Shown here in pieces: positions 10,946 through 21,039 of a stretch of 64,000 nt of DNA (its first letter is position 1; each line of letters begins with the position of its first letter). The translations under genes were made by a program, and so were the position numbers. Source of the DNA: Monodelphis domestica (lineage: Eukaryota > Chordata > Mammalia > Didelphimorphia > Didelphidae); contig NC_077229.1 in assembly GCF_027887165.1 (NCBI RefSeq), positions 210,518,035 through 210,582,034 of the forward strand, read 5' to 3'. Below the pieces are notes generated by a model. The model was not told the origin of the DNA. It saw nothing but the letters and a program-made list of their open reading frames with translations, and ran no database searches.

Positions 10946-11790
10946 AATAATGAAAAAATAATTAATTAATTAATTAAATTAACTTCTTGTCATCTCTCGC
11001 CACACTGTTGCATTCTATCATAATCATTTGCCACAACTTGTTCAGTCCATTGTGCATGCTTAATAAATGTTGTTGAAAGTAAAACAGGGCCTGATGAATA
11101 GGGTCCCAGTTCTTGGAATACATATTATGTACTCTGCCTGTTAGCAATCCTGGAAAAGGCTTGGTGGACCTACTTCCAGAAAAATGGTGGTGGTAAATAA
11201 TGGAGGAGCCCTGTCGCCCCATTCAAAACATTGAAAGACATCTTTTGACTGTTTACTATCTGATAACTTCAAAGTGACAGAAAGCCTTTTAACTGCCTGC
11301 TAAGTTAGAACAGAATGTGTATACAAAAGGCACAAACAGTGTGCTCTCTCTCTCTCTCTGATGGCTCTCCAGTGCAGGGAATGAAAAAAAACAATAAAGA
11401 CCAAAGAAACAAGAGGTGTCATACCCTGATAGGAATATGGCAGCCTGGGATGGAGAGATAAGGCAACCAGTGGTAGTTCCTGCTACTTCGCTCTCCAACC
11501 AGTTGCTTGCACAATTTCTTCCTTCTTTCTTGAAAGCTGCCAGAGAAAGAGCAAGCTTTCTTCTCTGCTTAGCAGTCAACTTAAAGGCTCCACAAAGTAA
11601 GATGACAGAAAGCAGTCAAATACCTGTAAATGGTCAGAATGGGGGAACGGTGTGACTGTTATGCATCATCACTTATTTCCAGAAGCAGGCTCACTAACCT
11701 CCACTTGGGTTACCTGCAAACAAAAACTAGGATCCTTTTAGATAGTTCCCCCATTACACATACATGAAGTCAAGTTTACAAGTATTTATT
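10946..11790. other. Unassigned intergenic sequence
   Basis: A short (TAAT)n run sits near 10960-10980. No gene or clear repeat is seen in the rest; the ORFs on the two strands overlap each other. Confidence 0.45.
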
Positions 11791-11794
11791 TATT

Positions 11795-11981
11795 TGTTTG
11801 TTTGTAAACCCTTACTCCAATCAATACTAAATACCAGTTCCAAGGCAGAAGAATGGTAAGGGCTAGGCAATTAGGGTTGGGGTTAAGTGACTTGCCCAGG
11901 GTCAGACAGCTAGGAAGTATCTGAGGTCAAACTTGAACCCAGAACCTCTCATCTTTAAACTGTATACATGGAGCCACCTAG
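11795..11981 (-). repeat. SINE-A, minus strand
   Basis: TACCAGTTCCAAGGCAGAAG, GTGACTTGCCCAGGGTCAG, CAAACTTGAACCCAGAAC and the head GGAGCCACCTAGG. The head end abuts the GAAA tract directly. Confidence 0.85.
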
Positions 11982-11983
11982 GA

Positions 11984-12059
<76 letters not shown>

Positions 12060-12140
12060 GGAAGGAGAAAAGGAAAAAGAACGAGAGGGAGAGAAGAAGA
12101 GAGGAAGAAAGGGAGGGAGAGAGAGGGGAGAGAGGAATGA
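11982..12140. repeat. (GAAA)n microsatellite and polypurine tract
   Basis: About 19 GAAA units run to about 12058, then an irregular GGA/GAGA purine tract to about 12140. Lys/Glu/Arg and Ser/Phe/Leu frames over it on both strands are low-complexity artefacts. Confidence 0.97.
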
Positions 12141-12904
12141 AGGGAGAATGATAAATAACAACTCAAGTGCCCCACCCCCATTCAAATGAGAAAATCTAAA
12201 AAAATCTTTACCAAAAAGAAAAATTCTAAAGATAGACATTCCTTAGAATGCAGAAATGGTGTCATTAAAAAAAAAAACAACTTGGTAGTCAAAACAAAAT
12301 TAGAATTGGCAAACTTTGTTAAATTATAAAATGCGGCACAAATGTAAAGTAGTATTGATTATTATTATTATTGTACCAGCCTTTGCAGGGGTAAGGGGTA
12401 AGTACAGAGTATCCTATATTGCTTATGTTTCCCTTTCACTTCAAACTCATAACAGCCAATGTTTCTTGCCTGTAGCAGTGAAGCTCTTTTAATTAAAAGT
12501 AAACTATTTTACTAGATACTAACATTTCTGCTTTGCCTTCAGGTCAGGTTTTGAAAACATGGAAAGTCTAAGCCTTGAGTGCTCCAAGTATACACACAGA
12601 ATCTCTAAAGGAATTCCTCTGACACCTGAATACTGGTACAGGTCACATTCCATTACAGGCTGCTCTGAAGGACTGTCCTCATTTTCCTGTTGTGCCAGAA
12701 TCTTAGGGTATAAAATTTGTCTTTAAATAAGCAGGCCATGGAGGGCAGGGGGAGGGGATGGAGGTGGAAAAGAGATTGAAAATTGTTGTGTGAAACAAAG
12801 ATCTTCATTTTAACAGTACTAGCTCTAATAGACTTTTACCTATATAAATTAGATGGGAAATTTGCTATACCATCAAACCACTGAGGGAAGAGAGATACAT
12901 ATTT
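12141..12904. other. Unassigned intergenic sequence
   Basis: No gene is seen. There is a short (ATT)n near 12358-12373 and otherwise unremarkable sequence. Confidence 0.45.
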
Positions 12905-13114
12905 TACAGATTTTTCTTTTCTGGATTATAAATTTATTATCATGCAAAACATATTTCCATATTGTTCATTGTAGTGAGAGGATACTCTAATAAAACCAGA
13001 TCCTAAAATAAAAACTCAAATAAATGAAAGTGGAAAAGCACATGCTTTGACTTGCATCCCCAGTCCAACAGTTTTTTCTCTGGAAGTGGATATCATTCTT
13101 TGTCATAAGTATTT
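12905..13114 (-). mobile_element. LINE-1 3' UTR fragment, minus strand
   Basis: CTGGATTATAAATTTATTAT, ATGCAAAACATATTTCCATA, AAAACCAGATCCTAAAA and CAGTTTTTTCTCTGGAAGTG are the inverted marsupial LINE-1 3' UTR and parallel the 9.8-9.95 kb copy. Confidence 0.8.
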
Positions 13115-13565
13115 CTGAATTGGAAAAACCTCCAGGAACTGATGCAGAGTGAGAAGAGCAGAACCAGAACAACATTGTACACAGAGACTGATACACTGTG
13201 GTACAATTGAATGTAATGGACTTCTCTACTAGCAGCAAAGCAATGATCCAGGACAATCCAGAGGAACTTATGAGAAAGAACACTATCCACATCCAGAGAA
13301 AGAACTGTGGGAGTAGAAACACAGAAGAAAAACATAGGATCAATCATGTGGTTCAATGGGGATATGACTGGGGTTTTGGCTTTAAAAGATCACTCTATTG
13401 CAAATATGAATAATATGGAAGTAGATTTTGAACAATGATACGTGTATAACCTGGTGGAATTGCTTGTCAGCTCTGGGTGGGGGGAGGAAAGGAGAAGAGG
13501 AATCATGAATCATGTAAGCATGGAAAAATATTCTAAATAAATGGATAAATTTAAAATTAGAAAAA
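13115..13565 (+). mobile_element. LINE-1 3' UTR, plus strand
   Basis: CTCCAGGAACTGATGCAGAG, ATCCACATCCAGAGAAAGAA, ACAATGATACGTGTATAACC and GAATCATGTAAGCATGGAA, ending in ATAAATGGATAAAT. It is nearly the same as the copy at 24.3-24.8 kb. Frames over it are noncoding. Confidence 0.9.
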
Positions 13566-13726
13566 AATAATAATAAGTTCTTCAGAGTTGCCCTAGATCA
13601 TTATATTGCTATCTTTCACAGTTGGTCATTGTATAATATTGTTGTTACTTTACAAATACTTTTTCTAAATAACGATTGCCTGCTCACTCTCAACTCCTAA
13701 AACCTCCTTATAAACTCTAAACTCTT

Positions 13727-13935
13727 TTTTTTTTTTTAATAAACCCTTACCTTCTGTCTTGGAATCAGTACTGTGTATTGGTTCCAAGGCAGAAGAGTGG
13801 TAAGGGCTAGGCAATGGGGGTCAAGTGACTTGCCCAGGGTCACACAGCTAGGAAGTGGCTGAGGCCAGATTTGAACCTAGGACCTCCCATCTCTAGGCCT
13901 GGCTCTCAATCCACTGAGCAACCCAGCTGCCCCCT
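13727..13935 (-). repeat. SINE-A, minus strand, with exact 14 bp TSD
   Basis: Starts with a long T-run, then AACCCTTACCTTCTGTCTTG, GACTTGCCCAGGGTCACACA and the head CAACCCAGCTGCCC. AACTCTAAACTCTT is repeated exactly at 13713-13726 and 13936-13949. The sequence is close to consensus and it is probably one of the younger copies. Confidence 0.95.
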
Positions 13936-14231
13936 AACTCTAAACTCTTGAGTAGAATTTAGTATAAGATGGGTCTATCTTGGACCTTACTCGAGAACCA
14001 TGTTATAAAAGTGACTGGTCCCATACAATGGACTCTAAGAAATAGTATTATAATAAGATTCCACTATATCTATTTTTCATAGTCTATTTGAATATCAGAA
14101 TTGTACATATAGTCAGTACAGATAAGTAAAGTTGCACAATCCCATAAAAGTTTCCCTCTTGATTATGTTTTATGACATCTGTCTATCTACCATACCCTTT
14201 CCAGGATGTCCACCATGAAAATAAATTTGAC

Positions 14232-14330
14232 ATTATGCAATCATTCAATTGTGTCCAAGTCTTAATGACCCCATGGATCATACTGTACATGCAATTTTCT
14301 TAGCAAAGATTTCCTTCTCCAGTGATGAGT
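14232..14330 (-). repeat. SINE-B tail fragment, minus strand
   Basis: ATTCAATTGTGTCCAAGTC, TAATGACCCCATGGATCAT and AGATTTCCTTCTCC are the inverted L2-like tail of SINE-B. Confidence 0.65.
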
Positions 14331-14334
14331 CAGA

Positions 14335-14590
14335 ATAATTATAATAATTAGGAGAGTATATAATATTTTAAGATTTATAAAGAACTTTACAAATATCATC
14401 TCATTTGGCCCTCATGACAATTCTAGGAGGCAGGTGCTATTATTAACCCCATTTTCTAGATAAGGAAACTGAGGAAGACAAGTTAAATGACTTATCCAGG
14501 ATCATACACTTAGTACTTACTAGCTGCTTAAGTCTAGAATTGAATTCAGGGTTTCCTGACTCTGGGTCCAGCACTCTATCCACCTAAATA
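14335..14590 (-). repeat. MIR, minus strand
   Basis: AAAGAACTTTACAAATATC, TCATTTGGCCCTCATGACA, ATAAGGAAACTGAGGAAGA and CCAGCACTCTATCCACCT form an inverted MIR. Confidence 0.8.
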
Positions 14591-14815
14591 ACAAATATTT
14601 TTGTGGTGTTTTAGAGTTTACAAAGCCTCCAAACGGCCCTCTGAGGTAGGTACCACAGGTATTATTCTATTCATTTTACAAATAAGAGAATGAGGATTCA
14701 GAGAGGATCAAAGGACTTGTAGCTAATAAGGAGTCAAAGGTCAGATTTTGAGCCCTCATCTTCCCTGATACCAAGTCCAATAATCTATCCACTATATCAC
14801 ATCACACTGCTAACC
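14591..14815 (-). repeat. MIR, minus strand
   Basis: GAGTTTACAAAGCCTCCA, GAGGTAGGTACCACAGGTA and AATCTATCCACTATATCAC form a second inverted MIR next to the previous one. Confidence 0.75.
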
Positions 14816-14964
14816 AGAATGAACACTAAACTTTCTAACTCAATTGATTCAAAAAATTTTTTGAAAATATGACTTTTCTCTGTCTTTCTAGATCCCAAAG
14901 ATTCCTCTAGCTGTCCTAGAATTAAGTCACAAAACCTTCTAGACATTGTCACATTTAGATGCCC

Positions 14965-15330
14965 AGCCTCAGATAATCACCACCTGTGTGCCTCTCCACT
15001 AATCCTTTAACTTTTCAGTTTCCCTCAACTTTAAAACTGGGATCATAGAGGCAGCTAGGTGGCTCAGCAGACAGAGTGCCAGGTTTGAAGTCAGGAGAAT
15101 CTGAGTTCAAATAGGACCTCAGACACTTCCTAGCTATGTGACTCTGGATAAGTCACTTATCTCCTTTGTTACAAAGATAGAAAGTAAAGGCTTAAAAAAA
15201 AATGAAAAACTGGGATAATAATAGCACCCACTTCACCGGGTTGTGTAAGAATCAAATGTATCCTATATGTAAAACACTATTTGCAAATTTTAAAGCTATA
15301 TAAATGTTAGCCATTAATGTTATACTAATG
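14965..15330 (+). repeat. MIR, plus strand, split by SINE-A
   Basis: CCTTTAACTTTTCAGTTTCC and TTTAAAACTGGGAT precede the inserted SINE. ATAATAGCACCCACTTCACC, GGGTTGTGTAAGAATCAAAT and GCTATATAAATGTTAGCC follow it in MIR order. Confidence 0.75.
15048..15205 (+). repeat. SINE-A inserted in a MIR, with 15 bp TSD
   Basis: Head GCAGCTAGGTGGCTCAGC, body GAGTTCAAATAGGACCTCAG and a shortened tail. AAAACTGGGATCATA at 15033-15047 and AAAACTGGGATAATA at 15206-15220 form a TSD with one mismatch. Confidence 0.92.
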
Positions 15331-16016
15331 CCATATAATCCAAATCTAAAAGAGAAAATGACTCTGAGAAATTATTTCCTCAATGTTTCTCCTCTCAAAA
15401 CCAAAAAGCCATTAGTCCACCCTTGAGAAATGAAAGGAATACCAATGACAATAATTGATTGGATTTGCTCAAGCCCCCATTTTTTCCATGGGTTTCTGAT
15501 TTATAACAATAATCCTTTGTGATATAAGCTAAAGCTGGGGAAACAGGGACCTACCACCTGAACCTTGCCCTAACTTCACCAACTGAGCCTGGACTGAGAA
15601 CAATCCTAGGAACCTTTCCTGATAAGACCTTTGAGCATCATCTTACCAGGAGAGGATCCAGGGATTTCCAGATAAGATAACTGTTATCAGCTCTGGCTCC
15701 TCCTCAGGACCCCAAAAGTCACTCCAAGGAATTACTGTCAAGAATTTGCTGTTACACCCTCTCCCTGCAGCCATGATCTGTTTTGGTTTGGTGTTTTGGT
15801 TTTTTTTCTTTTTTCTCTTCCTCATCTTTCAAAAGGGCTGCTAAGGAGAAGAGTTCCTCAATGTATTTGTCTATTGAGAAGGATATATTAAAAATACCCC
15901 TTTCTTCTCCCTCAGTTTCCACTATCTTTCACTCAGTTCATCTTGGGTCAGTGAGTAAACACCCAGGAAGTTGGGTGGATTGACACCCTCAATTACCTTC
16001 ATTGAAAAGGTAATTG
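15331..16016. other. Unassigned intergenic sequence
   Basis: No gene or clear repeat is recognised. A T-rich pyrimidine run lies at about 15798-15830. Confidence 0.45.
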
Positions 16017-16114
16017 GAAGAGCTAGTTGGCTTAGTGGATAGAGAACCAGGCTTGGAGATGGAAGGTCTTGGGTTCAAATACGACCTCAGACATTTCCTC
16101 ACTGTGTGACCTTG
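16017..16114 (+). repeat. SINE-A host, left part
   Basis: AGCTAGTTGGCTTAGTGG, GGGTTCAAATACGACCTCAG and CACTGTGTGACCTTG. It stops at a solo LTR and resumes at 16776 with CCTGGGCAAGTCACTTAAG. Confidence 0.93.
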
Positions 16115-16377
16115 TGTCATGGGCATTGTACCCCCCAGAAACTCAGGCAAACTATTATTAGGGAAATTCCCTTGCTCCCTTATACCCTCACACTCCCAAC
16201 CCAAAATATCTGACCCTGAGAGGATTATCCTCCTTTGATTGTCCCACTGATTTGAGATGGACAAAGAGACACACCTCATCCATCTGTGCTCCAAATCATG
16301 AGAATGACCCCCATGCCTTCAGGGAAACCTCCTCCCCAATCCCTTGCCCCAGAGTCACATGTTCATTGCTGTAAAAG

Positions 16378-16457
16378 AATATAAAAACCCCAGAACTGAG
16401 GCATTCTGGGACCACCCTTGCTGTCTTGCTTGCCAAAAATTCAACATTACTAATAAA
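16378..16457 (+). promoter_or_regulatory. LTR core promoter and polyadenylation signal
   Basis: AATATAAAAACC is a TATA-like box and TAATAAATCTC, about 70 bp downstream, is a polyadenylation signal. This spacing is the usual U3/R layout. The other two family-1 LTRs keep the TATA-like motif on the minus strand. Current activity is unknown. Confidence 0.6.
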
Positions 16458-16495
16458 TCTCTCTTTACTTTTAAGTTAAGTTTCAGAGTCTTGCA

Positions 16496-16728
16496 TTCAT
16501 TTTTTTTTCCTTTTTTAAACCCTTACCCATCTTGGAATTGATACTGTGTATTGGCTCCAAGGCAAAAGACTGGGAAGGTCTAGGCAAAGGGGATCAAGTG
16601 ACTTGCCCAGGGTCACACATCTGGGAAGCGTCTGAGGTCAGATTTGAACCTAGGACCTCCCATCTCTAGGCCTGGCTCTCAATCCACTGAGCTACCCAGC
16701 TACTCAGCTGCCCCCCACCCCACTCCGG
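16496..16728 (-). repeat. SINE-A nested in the LTR, minus strand
   Basis: A T-rich start, TATTGGCTCCAAGGCAAAAG, GACTTGCCCAGGGTCACAC and the head ACCCAGCTACTCAGCTGCC. AGTCTTGCA at 16487-16495 and AATCTTGCA at 16729-16737 form the TSD. Confidence 0.93.
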
Positions 16729-16775
16729 AATCTTGCAAAGGTATCCTTCCCAAACCCCAGGAGTACACCACAACA

Positions 16776-16885
16776 CCTGGGCAAGTCACTTAAGCCCAGT
16801 GGTCTAGTCTTTATCACTCTTCTGCTTTGGAATCCATACATAGCATCAATTTTGAGACAGAAGTTAAGAATTTTTTTTTTTTAAC
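16776..16885 (+). repeat. SINE-A host, right part
   Basis: CCTGGGCAAGTCACTTAAG, CTCTTCTGCTTTGGAATCC and a run of T then A-rich sequence complete the host begun at 16017. Confidence 0.88.
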
Positions 16886-16944
16886 AAAAGGTAAGTCCCC
16901 AAAGAAGGAAGACAAGTCAGTAACATTTGGGGACCTTCTGTTTG

Positions 16945-17005
16945 TTGTTCAGTTGGTTCTGACTCTAGGTGACCCTGTGGACTTCATCCATACTATTTTC
17001 CCATT
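16945..17005 (-). repeat. SINE-B tail fragment, minus strand
   Basis: GTTGTTCAGTTGGTTCTGAC then GTGACCCTGTGGACTTCATC matches the inverted SINE-B/L2 tail. Confidence 0.6.
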
Positions 17006-17655
17006 ATTTTCTTCTCTATGTGATAGGTTTTATTCTTTTAAATCACATCCTCAGACCCTTCTGCATTAGCCTTTTAGGGCCTGCTGGGGACCTCACATAT
17101 GTGGTAGAGAACTGAGTGGCATAAAGGGTTTTGAGAACCAGACAGCCATTTCCTGAGAAGATACCACCAAAAATGCCAGTCTGCAGGGGGATCAAGGCAG
17201 GGTGATGCATGAATCGAGAAGGAGAGAAAAAAATCAGTGTATATAGATAGATAAGAGGAAAGAATTTAGATAAATGTTCCTAGTAGAAGGTATCCTTGGG
17301 GTATTGAAGCTACTATGACTCCAGCTTTTGTGGGAGTGATGCAGACTAGGGAGATAAGGGCAGCACTGATATTAACCATTTAGAAACAATCTGAAAAACA
17401 ATCCAGAGAAGCACTGTATCCTTCCATGATCTTATTTGGGTTTTCACACAAAATAAATAATTCACTTTGTTGTTCTGGATATGATTTCACAGAATCAAGT
17501 GACTCCAGGGCCCAGAAATTAATTAAAGAATGGGCTTAATTATGCTGAAAGAAGTGAAGTTTCTGTTAGTTGGTGGCTCTATAAATGTGCTCCTTCATTC
17601 CCCCTCCCCCAACCAAAAGCTGCCCTTAATTTATTAAAATTAAAGTTTCTTATTT
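17006..17655. other. Unassigned intergenic sequence
   Basis: No gene or clear repeat is recognised. Confidence 0.4.
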
Positions 17656-17659
17656 AAAA

Positions 17660-17760
17660 TTCCCCCAAAAAAGAAATGATAGAAAGCAAGCTCTTTGAGG
17701 GCAGGAACTATCTTTTTTTTTTATCCTTAATAAATGCTTGTTGTTTGACTGGCAAGAGTG
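17660..17760 (+). repeat. LINE-2 3' end
   Basis: AAGCAAGCTCTTTGAGGGC, AGGAACTATC and CTTAATAAATGCTTGTTGTT are the usual LINE-2 3' terminus. Confidence 0.75.
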
Positions 17761-18004
17761 ACTTTTTAGCTTGGTCCCAGAAGAGTTAAGAAAATGAATT
17801 TTGTTTCCTTCATTGCAAAGGTAAGGTATCATGAATTCAAGTATTGCTTATGTTATCAAATATAGTCAACCCCTAGTTGATTTTGCTGAATTTTTTTTCT
17901 TTCTTTATCTTTGTTAATTTTTGTTATAAGGGAAGGCTTGCCAGGAAAGAAGAGGGGAGAGGAAAATAGAAATTAATATGTTATTAAAAACAAGAAACAT
18001 CTCT

Positions 18005-18137
18005 GGCCTCAGGCACTTCCCAGCTGTGTGACCCTGAGCAAGTCACTTAACCCCCATTGCCTAGCACTCACTGCTCTTCTGCCTTGGAACCAATATTGAT
18101 TCTAAGACAAAAGATATGGGTTTAAAAAAAAAAAAAC
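18005..18137 (+). repeat. SINE-A, 5'-truncated, with 16 bp TSD
   Basis: It starts inside the element (CTCAGGCACTTCCCAGCTG) and runs to an A-tail. AACAAGAAACATCTCT at 17989-18004 and AACAAGAAATATCTCT at 18138-18153 form the TSD, so truncation occurred at insertion. Confidence 0.93.
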
Positions 18138-18155
18138 AACAAGAAATATCTCTCT

Positions 18156-18470
18156 CTAAATCAATCAACAAAAATGCATTAAGTCCCTACTATGGGGCAA
18201 CCTAGCCTAGGTACCACAAATACAAAAATACACAAATATTAGCAAGAAAGTTAGATGGCTCAGTGGATAGAGTGTCAGGTCTGGAGAAGGGTTCAAATGT
18301 AACCTCAGACACTTCCTAGCTGTGTGACCCTGAGCAAGCCACTTAAGCCCAGTCTCCTAGCCTTTACTGTTCTTCTGCCTGTGAACCAATACTTATTATT
18401 TATTCTAAGACATAAATTAAGGGTTTTTTTATTTTTATTAGCAAACTGCTCTCAAGGTACTTATAATGAT
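18156..18470 (-). repeat. LINE-2 end, minus strand, split by SINE-A
   Basis: TCAATCAACAAAAATGCATT then AAGTCCCTACTATGGGGC precede the SINE; CTCTCAAGGTACTTATAATG follows it. This is antisense LINE-2. Confidence 0.7.
18246..18435 (+). repeat. SINE-A with 9 bp TSD
   Basis: GTTAGATGGCTCAGTGGATA, AGACACTTCCTAGCTGTG and TTATTCTAAGACATAAATT. TATTAGCAA is repeated at 18237-18245 and 18436-18444. Confidence 0.88.
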
Positions 18471-18532
18471 AAATGTAACTGCAAATTCTATTTCTATGGC
18501 ACTTTTAAGATTTACAAAGAAGTTTTCTCATA

Positions 18533-18752
18533 TGGATAGAGTGCTAGACCTGGAATCAGGAGGACTCATCCTCCTGAGTTCAAATCCAGCCTCAGTCATT
18601 TAAAACTGTCTGCCTCAGTTTCCTCATCTGTAAAATAAGCTGGAGAAGGAAATGGTAAGCCACTCCAGTGTTTTTGCAAAAAAAATCAACAATCCCAAAA
18701 TGGGATCATAAAGTCAGATATGACTGAAAAATGACTAAACAACAACAATAGA
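18533..18752 (+). repeat. SINE-B
   Basis: GGATAGAGTGCTAGACCTGG, GAGTTCAAATCCAGCCTCAG, AAGCTGGAGAAGGAAATGG and ACTGAAAAATGACTAAACAA. Complete, plus strand. Confidence 0.88.
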
Positions 18753-18884
18753 GAACTAGCCTTGGAGACAGGAAGATTCTAGTCCTATATCTCACATACT
18801 GCCTCTGTGATCAGTTGTGACCAGTTCTGCAAGTAGGGCAAGCAACTTTACCTCTCAGGCCTCTAGGTAAGATTATAAATCACC

Positions 18885-19085
18885 AGGGCAACTTGATGGC
18901 TTAGTGGATAAAATCAGGTCTGTAGATAAGAGGTGCTGGGTTCAAATGTGCCCTCAGATTCTTCCTGGGCATGATCCTGAGCAAGTCACTTAGTTCCAAT
19001 TGCCTAGCCCTTGCCACTCTTCTGCCTTGGAACTGATATTTAGTATTAATTCTAAGGCAGAAGGTAAGAGTTTTCAAAAAATAAT
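18885..19085 (+). repeat. SINE-A
   Basis: AACTTGATGGCTTAGTGG, GGGTTCAAATGTGCCCTCAG, CTGCCTTGGAACTGATATTT and GGCAGAAGGTAAGAG before an A-rich end. Confidence 0.85.
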
Positions 19086-19335
19086 AAATTATCAATCACA
19101 GAGAAGGCACTGTCTGACTTAGGTAGAGGGAGTTTCCTCATCTGGGAATTTCTTCTACCACTGAAATCACTCTCTTTTCTCACAATAACCCTGTCAAGTT
19201 TGTGGCACAAACATTATCCCCATTTTAGAGATGAGGAGACTAAAGCTTGAAGAAATGAAACCACTATACCAAACAATGGAGCCAATACTCAAATTCAGGT
19301 CTCCTAACTCTAGGTCTAGAACTCTTCCTCTGTAC
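19086..19335 (-). repeat. MIR-type fragments
   Basis: A MIR-variant phrase (TAGAGGGAGTTTCCTCATC) at about 19120 is followed by an inverted MIR (CACAATAACCCTGTCAAG, AGATGAGGAGACTAAAGC). Confidence 0.6.
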
Positions 19336-20734
19336 TATTGCAAGAAAGAACCCAGCAAGCAAGCATGGCCATGGTGGGCTGCACAAAGGGCCCTGATCAG
19401 TGACACCAAACACCTCTGTGTACCTTTTGGAGTTGATATTGCACTGGGTGCAGCTACCTCTCCTATGTCAGCATAATTACACCACATCATAAAAGAACAA
19501 TCCTTACAAAAGCTCAGGCAGCTCAGGAAGCATCGGGATAACCTATCACATGCTAATAACACCAGGGTAGCACAGCCAAGACAGCCAGGCTGTGTGATGG
19601 CATTTGTGCGTAGCTGGCTATGTGAATATTTTTCCTAGCAAGCTTGTTTAGGGGAACCAGGGAGGTGCGAGAAACAGAGGGTAGAAGAACAGAAAAGCCA
19701 TTACAAATTGTGAAGGAAAAAAAATGGAGGCATTTACTTCCAAATGACATCTCTTCATCTTCACCCACTGGTCCCATTTGTTGACAAGCTGTTCTGTCAA
19801 ACTTTGTTGGTCAGGGAATGGGAGACTCCCACACTCACCCAGTCAGCTTGAGCCTTGATCTTGTCTGAATGGGAATTCAGGAGGCTACCAGTAAGCACTC
19901 AGATTCCTAATGGGCAGAAATACCTCTGGGAATCTGAATTTGACAAGGCTTGTCAAAACTGTCAAGTAGTGCCTCAGAGAGTGGCTTTTATTCTCCCATT
20001 CCTAGTACAGGAAGAGAACAACTCTGTGGGCTATGTTAGTCCTTCGAGGACAAGAGCTAAAACCAGAGGGAGAAGTTGCCGCAGCATTAGCTGGCTTGGA
20101 CATAAATCAGGCTTATGAAAAAACCTGGACTGAATTAAACAGGTACGGCCCAGGCACATGGTGTTACCTTAGCAAAGTAGGCACAGAATGTGCCCTCGTG
20201 CAAAGGAGAGAGGGAGACTTGGAGATTTCCTATCACTAGGTAGCAGTAAATTAAAATTGCTTGAGAAATCAAGCATGAGGTAATCACCTTCCTGGTAGAT
20301 AAAAGTTATCTGAGGATTCCTTCCTGGGCTTGTTACATTGTCCTCCTCAGTTTCACAGCTCTGTGTGGATGAAAATCAGCAGTACTAAATGGTATAATCT
20401 CCCTCCAAAAGGAAAAGACACCTATACCCTTCAACCAGGCACCACAACAGAGAAAGAAATAGAGAAGAGGTGAGACAGACAGAATGGACCAGATCCCCTT
20501 TCTAGCATGTGACCTACCATGAAAGGTATATGTTGTTGAGGACCCTTGTGGCCTTAGGTCCTTTACCAGGAAAATCTAAGCCAACGTTTCAGGAGGGAAG
20601 AAAGGTGATTCATAGTCTTTTCATCTAAGAAGGTGGGGAGAAGGCTCTATTGGTAGTAAGGGTGCTGCGTGGGGCTTAGAAGACTTGAACACCAAAGTGG
20701 AAAAATGAGAAAAACTGAAACCAGACATCTCATG

Positions 20735-20735
<1 letters not shown>
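19336..20735. other. Repeat-poor, unassigned sequence
   Basis: I recognise no repeat over about 1.4 kb. Frames at 19855-20118 and 20033-20239 overlap, have no recognisable domain and are probably chance. GC content is slightly higher than in the flanks. Confidence 0.45.

Positions 20736-20739
<4 letters not shown>

Positions 20740-20773
<34 letters not shown>
20740..20773. repeat. (CA)17 microsatellite
   Basis: An uninterrupted CA/AC run. A shorter (AC)n run of about 17 bp is at 21011-21027. Confidence 0.97.
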
Positions 20774-20774
<1 letters not shown>

Positions 20775-21039
20775 CCTGGAGACAACCCTCCTTTTTTAAA
20801 ATTCTAAAACCTGACTTCCATTCATATGGGATTTGAGAATGAAGCTATCCCTGCTGACTGATTATAGAAATTTGCTTATTTAAAGAAATGTGGTTTCCCC
20901 TTTACATGTAGCAGCTTTCATACCATGCATCATTTTTGAGGTTTTGCCACAGAGGCAGAAAGAATAGCTGGTACCTTGGTGTAATTTCAGGGATGAGAAA
21001 GTACTCCTCTACACACACACACACACAATCACACAGCCC

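Larger units (their letters stand above)
16115..16775 (+). mobile_element. Solo LTR, family 1 (endogenous retrovirus), with nested SINE
   Basis: A retroviral LTR starting TGTCATGGGCATTGTACC and ending CCACAACA. A TATA-like GAATATAAAAACC lies at about 16378 and an AATAAA signal at 16452. The flanks CTTG (16111-16114) and CCTG (16776-16779) fit a 4 bp TSD within the SINE host. No internal retroviral genes are present, so it is a solo LTR. It shares its body with 27596-28050 and 41957-42443. The 4 bp TSD suggests a class I (gamma-like) element. Confidence 0.9.

Noticed and set aside
11933..12239. Several overlapping frames of 67-94 codons on both strands
   Set aside because: They are readings of the GAAA/purine tract (Lys-Glu-Arg or Ser-Phe-Leu repeats) and carry no gene signal.
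13093..13413. Frames of 71-118 codons on both strands near 13.1-13.4 kb and their twins at 24.3-24.7 kb
   Set aside because: All lie in LINE-1 3' UTR sequence, which is noncoding; the similarity between the two places reflects shared repeat origin.
12905..13565. Single twin-primed (5'-inverted) LINE-1
   Set aside because: The inverted and direct parts cover overlapping 3' UTR positions, which the twin-priming model does not produce.
16344..16541. 65-codon ORF at 16.3 kb and its near twin on the minus strand at 27.6-27.8 kb
   Set aside because: Both are readings through family-1 LTRs across the TATA-like and AATAAA signals; not protein genes.
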